A stretch of DNA of 64,000 nt from Thalassolituus marinus (lineage in GTDB: Bacteria > Pseudomonadota > Gammaproteobacteria > Pseudomonadales > Oceanobacteraceae), in the NCBI RefSeq assembly GCF_020320395.1, contig NZ_JAEDAH010000001.1, positions 1-64,000 on the forward strand, in the 5' to 3' direction. Positions 32,037-39,353 of the stretch are shown here, piece by piece; positions within the stretch are counted from its first letter, which is position 1, and each line of letters begins with the position of its first letter. Under the pieces are notes generated by a model, which was not told the DNA's origin, did not search any database, and saw only the letters and a list, made by a program, of their open reading frames with translations. Position numbers and translations under genes: made by a program.

Positions 32037-33181
32037 TGGCCAGTACAGATTTCAGCCGCACCATCGGCAGCGGTCACCACCACGGTTTCAGCCGCAGTCA
32101 GGCATTGTTCGAGCGTATCCACCTGGATCTGCCACTGACCCTGCTGATTCTAGCCCTGACCATTTGCGGGCTGGCCATACTTTACAGCGGTAGTGGCCAG
32201 GAATGGGGAATGGTCAAACGTCAGGCCATTCACTTTGCCATCGGTCTGGTGGTAATGATTACCGCTGCACAGCTGCCACCGCGCTTTTATCAGGCAATAG
32301 CTCCCTGGGCATATCTGGTCGGTCTGGTCGCCCTGCTACTGGTGCTGATCATGGGTGTTGGCGCCAAAGGTGCGCAGCGCTGGCTGGCAATTCCCGGTTT
32401 ACCACGTTTCCAGCCATCAGAGCTGGTTAAACTGGCGCTGCCATTAACCGTTGCCTGGTACATGGCGCGCCATCCTGTACCACCGAAATTTTCCGTGCTG
32501 GTCAAAGCCATGATCATTATCGGCCTGCCCACGGTGATGATTCTCAAGCAGCCGGATCTCGGCACCTCAATCCTGATCGGTGCTTCAGGTGTCCTGGTGC
32601 TGTTTTTCGCCGGCATGTCATGGAAACTGATCATCAGTGGCGGCGCTCTGCTGGCAGCCAGTGCTCCGGCGATGTGGTTTTTTGTGATGCGTGATTACCA
32701 GAAGCAACGGGTACTGACCTTCCTCAACCCGGAAAGTGACCCACTGGGATCTGGCTGGAATATTATTCAGTCGAAAACGGCCATTGGCTCAGGCGGTATT
32801 GATGGCAAAGGCTTTTTGCAGGGCACACAATCACAACTCGAGTTCCTGCCGGAAAGCCATACCGATTTTATTATCGCCGTACTGGCCGAAGAGCTCGGCC
32901 TGATTGGCGTACTGGCACTGCTCACTTTGTATTTTTTCATCATCATGCGTTGCCTGTATTTATCGGCTCAATGCGAAACTTTATTCGGTCGCTTGTTGTC
33001 CGGAAGTTTATCGGTCACATTTTTTATTTATGTGTTCGTGAACATCGGCATGGTGAGTGGCATCTTACCAGTGGTAGGCGTACCCTTACCTTTGGTGAGC
33101 TACGGTGGTACATCGGTTGTCAGTCTGCTGACAGCCTTTGGTGTTCTGATGTCCATGGCGACTCACCGGCAAAACCCGTAA
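32036..33181 (+). CDS. rodA: Peptidoglycan glycosyltransferase RodA
   Basis: SEDS-family polymerase with about ten membrane helices, 381 aa, partner of PBP2. LPRFQPSELVKLALPL, LKQPDLGTSILIGASG and FLPESHTDFIIAVLAEELG (holding the catalytic Asp) are the SEDS hallmarks. The E. coli name is mrdB. Confidence 0.97.
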   Translation: MASTDFSRTIGSGHHHGFSRSQALFERIHLDLPLTLLILALTICGLAILYSGSGQEWGMVKRQAIHFAIGLVVMITAAQLPPRFYQAIAPWAYLVGLVALLLVLIMGVGAKGAQRWLAIPGLPRFQPSELVKLALPLTVAWYMARHPVPPKFSVLVKAMIIIGLPTVMILKQPDLGTSILIGASGVLVLFFAGMSWKLIISGGALLAASAPAMWFFVMRDYQKQRVLTFLNPESDPLGSGWNIIQSKTAIGSGGIDGKGFLQGTQSQLEFLPESHTDFIIAVLAEELGLIGVLALLTLYFFIIMRCLYLSAQCETLFGRLLSGSLSVTFFIYVFVNIGMVSGILPVVGVPLPLVSYGGTSVVSLLTAFGVLMSMATHRQNP

Positions 33182-33196
33182 TTATCAGGAAGAAAA

Positions 33197-34171
33197 ATGC
33201 GTAATTTGTGGAAGAACGTTTTCGGACTCGGCTGCGGTATTTTATTGTCATCTGCGTTACCAGCTGCAGCGAGCTACGATAGCCATGAAAAAACTGAGGC
33301 TTTTATTGCCGAAGCCAGTGACGAATACGATCTGGATCCGCAGGAGATTCGTCAGTGGTTATCTCAGGCTGAAAAAATGCAGTCGGTACTGGACGCCATC
33401 CAGCGCCCAGCTGAACGCACCAAAGAATGGGATGAATATCAGGATATTTTTCTCACCAGCAAGCGCATTAACGCCGGCAAAGCCTTCATCGAAAAACATG
33501 CTGACCTGTTACAACAGGCTGAAAAAAAATACGGCGTTAAAAAAGAGATTATTGCAGCCATTATTGGCGTAGAAACGTTTTACGGTACTCGTCAGGGTAG
33601 CTACCGGGTACTCGACTCACTGTCGACCCTGGCGTTTGATTACCCGAAACGTCCTCTGTTCTGGCGCGAGCTGAAAGCGTTCTTTGCCCTGACTGAAAAA
33701 GAGAAACTGGATCCGGCCAATATCAAAGGTTCCTACGCTGGCGCGATGGGTTACGGTCAGTTTATCCCGACCAGCTTTCTGAACTACGCCGTGGATGGCG
33801 ACGGTGACGGTAAGCGCGACCTGTGGGGGAATCCTGCGGATGCTATTTTCAGCGTTGCCAATTACTTTAAACGCCATGGCTGGCGCAGTGGTGAAGCCAT
33901 CACCCAGCGCGTACAGATTGAAGGCGACCGCTATCAGGATCTGGTCAATGACAACCTCAAACCAAAGTGGACAGTAGCCGAGTTAAAAGCACTGGGGGTC
34001 AAACCGACCGAAAGCGTAGCGGACGATAAAGATGCCAACCTGATCCGCCTGCAGGGCAAGAAAGGGGCTGAATTCTGGCTCGGCGAATACAACTTCTACG
34101 TCATAACCCGTTACAACCACAGTCGTCTGTATGCGATGGCCGTTTATCAGCTCAGTGAGGCCCTGCATTGA
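33197..34171 (+). CDS. mltB: Lytic murein transglycosylase B
   Basis: Cleaves glycan strands to 1,6-anhydro products. The 324-aa protein has catalytic Glu in IIGVETFYGTRQG, then GSYAGAMGYGQFIPTSF and a Ca-binding-like DGDGDGKRDLW loop. The signal peptide (ALPAAAS) has no lipobox cysteine at the cut site, so this is a soluble periplasmic form rather than the E. coli lipoprotein. Confidence 0.94.
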   Translation: MRNLWKNVFGLGCGILLSSALPAAASYDSHEKTEAFIAEASDEYDLDPQEIRQWLSQAEKMQSVLDAIQRPAERTKEWDEYQDIFLTSKRINAGKAFIEKHADLLQQAEKKYGVKKEIIAAIIGVETFYGTRQGSYRVLDSLSTLAFDYPKRPLFWRELKAFFALTEKEKLDPANIKGSYAGAMGYGQFIPTSFLNYAVDGDGDGKRDLWGNPADAIFSVANYFKRHGWRSGEAITQRVQIEGDRYQDLVNDNLKPKWTVAELKALGVKPTESVADDKDANLIRLQGKKGAEFWLGEYNFYVITRYNHSRLYAMAVYQLSEALH

Positions 34172-34938
34172 AGCTGACCCTTGCCCTGCTGATCAGCGTA
34201 TTGATTCTGCAGGGCTGCTCGGTCTCCCGCTATCAGCACGCTCAGGATTTCACTCCTGAGCCGATTCATGACCTGAGTACTCTGCAGGAGCCAACACCGA
34301 AACTGGAACCGCGCAGCGCCATGGGCAACCCCAGTCGCTATACCGTTTGGGGTAAGGAGTATGAAGTCCTGCCGACAGCGCAGGGCTATAAGGAACGGGG
34401 AACAGCCTCCTGGTACGGCATGAAATTTCATGGCCACCAGACCTCAAATGGTGAAATCTACGACGTCTATCAGTTCACTGCGGCCCACAAAACGCTGCCG
34501 TTACCCAGCTATGTTCGCGTAACACGCGTGGACAGCGGCGAGTCCGTTATTGTGCGGGTTAACGACCGCGGACCGTTTCACGACGGCCGTATTATCGACC
34601 TGTCCTATGCAGCAGCCGTTCGTCTGGGTATTAATAAGCAGGGTACAGCGCTGGTCGATGTGGAAGTGATACAGCCGCCATCCGCCGAATCTGTACGTTG
34701 GGTTCAGGTCAGCGCTTTGTCTGATATTAAAGCGGCTATGCGCCTGCAACAGGAGCTGCAACGCGGTCTGTTGCCACTGAACTGGCCGGTAGGCATATCC
34801 ACCAGTGATGGAGAGCGCCCGCTGCATAAAGTACGTATCGGACCAGTACCGGAAGGCGATGCTCTTAATGAGGTACTGGCAAAGCTGAAAAACATTAACA
34901 TTGCCTCGCCTCTGCTGCTGGCAGAACACCAGCTTTAA
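34168..34938 (+). CDS. rlpA: Septal ring lytic transglycosylase RlpA
   Basis: 256-aa outer-membrane lipoprotein: signal peptide with lipobox LQGC, a double-psi beta-barrel (GTASWYGMKFHGHQTSNGE, then VRVNDRGPFHDGRIIDLSYAAA), and a C-terminal SPOR domain (about 176-256) that binds denuded septal glycans. The start is TTG, overlapping the mltB stop by 4 bases, which implies coupled and modest translation. Confidence 0.93.
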   Translation: MKLTLALLISVLILQGCSVSRYQHAQDFTPEPIHDLSTLQEPTPKLEPRSAMGNPSRYTVWGKEYEVLPTAQGYKERGTASWYGMKFHGHQTSNGEIYDVYQFTAAHKTLPLPSYVRVTRVDSGESVIVRVNDRGPFHDGRIIDLSYAAAVRLGINKQGTALVDVEVIQPPSAESVRWVQVSALSDIKAAMRLQQELQRGLLPLNWPVGISTSDGERPLHKVRIGPVPEGDALNEVLAKLKNINIASPLLLAEHQL

Positions 34939-34943
34939 GGCAT

Positions 34944-34977
34944 AAAAAAAAGGGCCATCACCACAAAGGTAAGGCCC
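34944..34977 (-). terminator. Terminator after the CcoM-like gene
   Basis: On the minus strand GGGCC-TT-ACC, loop, GGT-GAT-GGCCC and a run of eight T. It ends the short leftward transcript of the 39-aa gene, and it also follows rlpA on the other strand, where it lacks a T run. Confidence 0.8.
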
Positions 34978-35084
34978 AGAGGCAAGGTACTCAGCGCAGA
35001 AACAGGATAGGTGCACGACCTTTTACAGCAGCTCAGTGCTGCTGCCCCCGGGCCCTGTCGACTCCGGAGTCACTGTACAGTCGA

Positions 35085-35204
35085 TTACTCGCCAGTACCG
35101 TGTTTCTTGATATCGTTTTTAACCGCAATGTAGACGCCAGCGAAAAAGACGCAGGTCAGAGTAACAATCAGCAGACCAGCAAATACCACTTCATCCATAA
35201 ACAT
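35085..35204 (-). CDS. 39-aa single-span membrane peptide, CcoM-like
   Basis: MFMDEVVFAGLLIVTLTCVF begins a 39-aa peptide with one membrane helix and a short basic/polar tail (KNDIKKHGTGE). The layout, MF-x-D-x-VV-x-AG start and FFAG late in the helix recall CcoM, the small accessory subunit of cbb3 oxidases in Pseudomonas stutzeri; this is from memory and should be tested. The start at 35204 has GAGG eight bases upstream; another ATG two codons earlier is too close to it. It has its own ANR/FNR-type promoter and terminator, fitting a microaerobic respiratory role. No cbb3 genes are in the window. Confidence 0.7.
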   Translation of the reverse strand: MFMDEVVFAGLLIVTLTCVFFAGVYIAVKNDIKKHGTGE

Positions 35205-35312
35205 AATCATCACCTCACATATTGAGCTGGACCGCAGGCAAGTGCCTGCCTGGCGCATCCGGGTTAATAGCGTTGAGCGATTTCTGTCTGCTCGTTCGCT
35301 GTCGTTGAAGTA

Positions 35313-35353
35313 ACTGTAGCAACGGCTGACGAGGCAGAATTGACCCAAATCAA
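35313..35353 (-). promoter_or_regulatory. ANR/FNR class II promoter of the CcoM-like gene
   Basis: On the minus strand TTGAT-TTGG-GTCAA (35340-35353) matches 9 of 10 fixed FNR-box positions. A -10 TACAGT lies at 35313-35318 and puts the start site near 35306, so the box centre is at about -40.5, the class II activation position. There is no good -35, as expected for an activator-dependent promoter. Confidence 0.75.
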
Positions 35354-35389
35354 GTGAAAAATCGCCGTTAACCTACAGCGGCGCGAGGT

Positions 35390-35403
35390 TTGATACAGGT
35401 CAA
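35390..35403. promoter_or_regulatory. Second ANR/FNR box
   Basis: TTGAT-ACAG-GTCAA, 9 of 10 fixed positions, centred exactly 50 bp upstream of the first box. At about -91 it could hold a second dimer that tunes the same promoter. No plus-strand gene lies close enough to be its target. Confidence 0.6.
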
Positions 35404-35415
35404 ATAACCATGCAG

Positions 35416-35871
35416 TTATGATGAAAAATGGTCTGAAGCTTGCTCAGGAAGAACGCGTTGCAGCAACCGCCGAATGAGCTCGTCCTTGATCTTTTCCCGC
35501 ATCTCGCAGCGCAGATGTTTCATCAGTGATTGATCAATACACATAAGAATCGAAGCTTCACGGGCGACAACTGACCGTGTTCTGACGCTCTGAGCAAGGA
35601 ACCCGATTTCGCCGATCACCTCACCAGGCTCTAATGCAATGGCTGGCTTGCCCTGATCTGCGATCACTTCAATACCACCGGAAAGCAGAATATAGAAGGA
35701 TGCATCCAGCTCACCGGCCTTCATAATCGTCTCACCTTCCGTGGCAACCAGAAACGATGCCGCTTCTTCTGCCAGACGCTCCCTTTCGGCCAGCGAGAAG
35801 GCGCGAAAGAACGGAACCTTCCCCAGAACCATCACAACCTGAGCTCTGCTCAGGCCAGATGCAGTCTTCAT
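35416..35871 (-). CDS. Single-domain cyclic-nucleotide-binding protein
   Basis: 151 aa, essentially one cNMP-binding (Crp-like) beta-barrel: ETIMKAGELDASFYILLSGG, then ALEPGEVIGEIGFLAQSVRTRSVVA, which is the phosphate-binding cassette with Gly-Glu and Arg, followed by a C-terminal helix. There is no HTH, kinase or channel domain, so it must act through a partner. Start at MKTASGLSRA chosen for its CGGAG site; an ATG 13 codons upstream lacks one. A class III nucleotide cyclase is encoded 3.5 kb away, giving a plausible ligand source. Confidence 0.85.
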   Translation of the reverse strand: MKTASGLSRAQVVMVLGKVPFFRAFSLAERERLAEEAASFLVATEGETIMKAGELDASFYILLSGGIEVIADQGKPAIALEPGEVIGEIGFLAQSVRTRSVVAREASILMCIDQSLMKHLRCEMREKIKDELIRRLLQRVLPEQASDHFSS

Positions 35872-36099
35872 ATTTACCAACTCCGGACAATTGCCATTTT
35901 TATTCAGCATAGTTGGTCAAAGCGCTGGTGATCGTATTTGAGCTCTTATAAGCTGGAAGCACTATGGCACCTTCTGCCACCGCCGCCTGCAAGCCAGTCA
36001 TGACGCGGGTTACAGGCGACATTGAAGAGTAATAACTCAATAACAACCGGGGCAGACATACCAACCGGTGGGAACTGAATCCAGTAAGGGAAGACATCC

Positions 36100-37611
36100 G
36101 TGAAATCTGTGATCAATCTGACATCGCTTTTGCCACTGACACTGCTGATCGGCGTCCACAGCAGCGTTGCCGAAGAGACAGGGGATGCTGCGCAGACACC
36201 CCCTCTGGTCATCACAGAGGAATCTCAGACTGCCAGCGACGCTGAGCAGGAACAGCCAGTGACAGAACTCCAGCCGGTAGAGGAAGCACGCTCCGACCGC
36301 AACGATAACGCTTCGTTGCCGACAGACCAGCCTGACTCGCAAGCGGCTGATGCCAACCAATCTCCTCAGACGGTAAATCAGCAACTGGAAAAGCTGATAG
36401 CAGACAAGGCTTACGAGCAGGCCTTTACGCTGGGCAGTACCCACCTCAATGAGATGGAAGGTGATGCAGTATTTGATTTCCATTACGGCTTTGCCGCAGC
36501 ACAGCTGGGGCAGTACAACGATGCGCTGTTTCCATTTGAACGTCTGGTCGCCAGCTACCCTTCGGTGCTGCGCTATCGACTGGAACTGGCCAGAACGTAC
36601 TTCTATCTGGGCAATGCTGACGCGGCTGAAGAGCAGTTTCAGATCGTAAGAAAAGCTAATCCTCCGGCCAATGTCACCGCCACCATCGACCGTTTTCTGC
36701 AGCGAATTGAGCAACAGCGTCTGGCGTTTCAACCCAGCTGGTCAGCCATGGTCGGAACGGCGGCGGGCTATGACACGAACTTTAACAGCGCCACCAGTAT
36801 TGAGCAGGTGGATATCTATGACGGGGTGTTCCGCGCCATCATTGATAAAGACGACCGCAAGAAAGCCAGTGGTTACTATCAGCTGCGTGGCATGACCAGT
36901 TACATCAGCCCGCTGTCGATGCGCAGCGCATGGGATATTCAGCTCGGCGCCAGCCGCAAGGACAACGCCGCTGACGACATCTACGATCTCGATAATCTGT
37001 TCGCCAGTGCCGGACTGCGACTGGTGCGCAATGAGCATCAGTTCCGTGTCAGCGCTCGGGTCAGCCAGTACTGGCTGGGCGACCAGTCGCTGCTGAATGA
37101 ACTTTCTGCCAGTGGTGAATGGCGCTATGACCTGCAGCCTGTTCAGCTTCGTACGACATTATCGCTACGCCAGCAGGACAACGAACTGAATGATGACCTG
37201 GACCTGCTGACGCCGGAGCTGCAAGTCTCCGCCAACTATTTCAGCGCCGGTTACTCGCTGCAATCCGCGCTGAGTGTATCGTCAGATCAGGGGGATGCCG
37301 ATTATCAGGCTCGTGACGCCATATCGCTGTCCCTCGGTGCTCAGTTCCTGACAGGCAGCGCTGGAACACTCTACAGCACACTGCTGCTGCGCAAGTACGA
37401 TTTCCAGGGTGAATACCCGGATGAAAATGCTTTCGCCGGTGGCCAGACCCGTGACGAACGTATGCTGCAGCTGTCACTGGGCTACAGCCACAGCCTGCGC
37501 AGCTGGCTCAGCCTGTACACTCAGGTGGCCTACATCGATTACGACAGCAACATTGATCTTTATGAATACGACCGCACGCTGACCGAAGCGGGCCTCAACC
37601 TGGCATTCTGA
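36100..37611 (+). CDS. Slam-like TPR/outer-membrane barrel protein (DUF560 type)
   Basis: 503 aa. GTG start behind AAGGGAAG; signal peptide (1-24). An acidic low-complexity stretch (25-92) leads to a TPR-like helical domain (93-205: YEQAFTLGSTHL, FHYGFAAAQLGQYNDAL, LELARTYFYLGNADAAEEQF). From residue 212 a beta-barrel of roughly 290 aa starts with MVGTAAGYDTNFNSATS and ends in GLNLAF, with the C-terminal Phe of outer-membrane proteins. TPR plus about 14 strands is the plan of Slam translocons, which deliver lipoproteins and hemophilin-type proteins to the surface. Its downstream neighbour has a barrel of the substrate type. The family call is from architecture only. Confidence 0.7.
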   Translation: MKSVINLTSLLPLTLLIGVHSSVAEETGDAAQTPPLVITEESQTASDAEQEQPVTELQPVEEARSDRNDNASLPTDQPDSQAADANQSPQTVNQQLEKLIADKAYEQAFTLGSTHLNEMEGDAVFDFHYGFAAAQLGQYNDALFPFERLVASYPSVLRYRLELARTYFYLGNADAAEEQFQIVRKANPPANVTATIDRFLQRIEQQRLAFQPSWSAMVGTAAGYDTNFNSATSIEQVDIYDGVFRAIIDKDDRKKASGYYQLRGMTSYISPLSMRSAWDIQLGASRKDNAADDIYDLDNLFASAGLRLVRNEHQFRVSARVSQYWLGDQSLLNELSASGEWRYDLQPVQLRTTLSLRQQDNELNDDLDLLTPELQVSANYFSAGYSLQSALSVSSDQGDADYQARDAISLSLGAQFLTGSAGTLYSTLLLRKYDFQGEYPDENAFAGGQTRDERMLQLSLGYSHSLRSWLSLYTQVAYIDYDSNIDLYEYDRTLTEAGLNLAF

Positions 37612-37625
37612 GCGGGGGACGAAAA

Positions 37626-39350
37626 ATGGAATTACTTAAAACAACCGGACTGACACTCACCACCCTGTTTTTCACCGCCGTCCTCAGCCTGACGGCCCAT
37701 GCTGCTGACATTGCGGGTCACATCATCATGGTCAAGGGTGATGTCTCCGCCGCAACCGGCGATGGTAACCAGCGTGCTCTGAAGCGCCGTGACCCGGTCT
37801 TTGTCTCCGACACCATCACTACCGGCGAAAGCAGCCGGGTGCAGATTCGTTTTATTGATAATGGCCTGCTCGCTTTGCAGGCCAATAGCCAGCTGGCGAT
37901 TCACTCATACAACCAGAATGCCGATGCCCCGGAGCAGGAAAAAGTTCTGATGGAGCTGGTCGAGGGTGGATTCCGCACGCTGACTGGCACCATCGGCAAA
38001 GGAAATAAGGAGGCCTATCAGGTCGACACTCCTGTAGCCTCTATTGGTATTCGCGGCACCCTCTACAGCGCACTGGTGAGTCAGGGCCAGCTGTTTGCCG
38101 GTGTCTGGAAAGGTGGTATCCGTTTATCTAATGACAGTGGTAGTTATGACCTTGGCATGGGCGCTGATTATGCCTTCGGCAGCCTTGGCAGCAATGGTTT
38201 CACCGGCATGATGACGCCACCGGATGAACTGGGTGACAGCCCGACAGAGGGCAGCGATCAGAGCGGTGACGACGCTGGCGTTGACGATAGCGAAGGTCCT
38301 CAGGACGATACGTCTGGCTCTGCCAGCGGTACGGACAACGCACAACGAGAGGAAGGCAACCCGGTTCCGAATCCACTGGATCAGGACGATGACGGCAACA
38401 CGCTGGAATCGCTGAAAGAACAGGGCCTGGTCAACGATCCGGATGACGATAATACCGACAATGGCAACGGCACTCCGGAGCCTCCTGTTGATATTGCCAC
38501 CCGCATTTCACCTGACGTACGCCTCAGCGATGATGAATACACATCACTGCTTACCAGCACTGAGGGGGGCATTCTGCTGACAGAAAACGGAACACAGACA
38601 GCAGCCGTTATTCGTGATGCCAACGACCAGCCGGTATTCCTGGTAGTCGATGGTGAAGGCGTCGATATTACCCGCTTCAGCTATGCCGGTACGGCAGCAG
38701 AAATTCTGGTACCAGCCGGTGTCGGTGATGTCGAATGGGGTATCTGGAACGGCAGTGTGGCAACGCCGGTTGAGCAGTATCTGACCGACGACAGTAACGA
38801 AGTAACCAACGTCGAAACCCCGGTTTTCTGGCTGGCAGCTGAGCCGATTCAGGAAACCGTCGTTGCAGCCATGACGGGAAGTGTGTCATTCAGTGGCAGC
38901 GAAGCGCTCGGTACCAACAGCGAAGGAGAGCAGATTCTGTACAGCAGTGGCAGTTTCGATCTCGACTTCAGCAGTGGCATCATCTCCAACGGCAACATCA
39001 ATCTGTCCTACGGTACGGCACCGGAATCCGTTTCCACTAACTGGTATGCCGAATTTGATGGTTCCATTCGCGGTAACGGCTCAACCAACAGTCCGAATGT
39101 AACGATGAACCTGACCTACGGTGATCTCACTGATTTGTCAGAGAACATGTCAGAGAACATGTCAGAGATGGATCTGGTCAACAGCAAGCTGGGCGGATTC
39201 CTTACCGGTTCAACCGCGCTGCAAGCGTTCGTCGGTGCTTATCATTTCCGCACCATCGATGCTGCTGGAACGGGTGTTGTGCAAACTGCAGATGGGCTGG
39301 TCGCCTGGCCGTTGTCGCCGATTGGCAGCATCACCGACCTGCCGCAGTAA
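37626..39350 (+). CDS. Exported FecR-domain protein with TbpB-like C-terminal barrel
   Basis: 574 aa. Signal peptide 1-26 without lipobox; FecR domain about 30-180 (GDVSAATGDGNQRALKRRDPV, then VDTPVASIGIRGTLYSALV). A long Asp/Gly/Ser/Pro linker rich in DDD runs through 195-290. A middle domain (295-405) comes next. The C-terminal region (about 412-562) has GSFDLDFSSGIISNGNINLS, a FDGSIRGN-like strand and KLGGFLTGSTALQAFVGAYH. This pattern resembles the eight-stranded barrel of TbpB/hemophilins, which are Slam substrates. It lies 14 bp behind the Slam-like gene. No anti-sigma membrane helix is present, so it is not a classical FecR signal transducer. Confidence 0.72.
   Translation: MELLKTTGLTLTTLFFTAVLSLTAHAADIAGHIIMVKGDVSAATGDGNQRALKRRDPVFVSDTITTGESSRVQIRFIDNGLLALQANSQLAIHSYNQNADAPEQEKVLMELVEGGFRTLTGTIGKGNKEAYQVDTPVASIGIRGTLYSALVSQGQLFAGVWKGGIRLSNDSGSYDLGMGADYAFGSLGSNGFTGMMTPPDELGDSPTEGSDQSGDDAGVDDSEGPQDDTSGSASGTDNAQREEGNPVPNPLDQDDDGNTLESLKEQGLVNDPDDDNTDNGNGTPEPPVDIATRISPDVRLSDDEYTSLLTSTEGGILLTENGTQTAAVIRDANDQPVFLVVDGEGVDITRFSYAGTAAEILVPAGVGDVEWGIWNGSVATPVEQYLTDDSNEVTNVETPVFWLAAEPIQETVVAAMTGSVSFSGSEALGTNSEGEQILYSSGSFDLDFSSGIISNGNINLSYGTAPESVSTNWYAEFDGSIRGNGSTNSPNVTMNLTYGDLTDLSENMSENMSEMDLVNSKLGGFLTGSTALQAFVGAYHFRTIDAAGTGVVQTADGLVAWPLSPIGSITDLPQ
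39138..39170 (+). repeat. In-frame 12-bp tandem repeat in the FecR-domain gene
   Basis: TCAGAGAACATG twice, then a partial third copy TCAGAGATG, encoding SENM-SENM-SEM. It falls in a loop of the C-terminal barrel and could expand or contract by slippage, always in frame. Confidence 0.8.
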
Positions 39351-39353
39351 AAG

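Noticed and set aside
37626-39350. Classical FecIRA iron-siderophore signalling
   Set aside because: There is no ECF sigma factor, no TonB-dependent receptor, and the FecR-domain protein has a cleavable signal rather than an anti-sigma membrane anchor.
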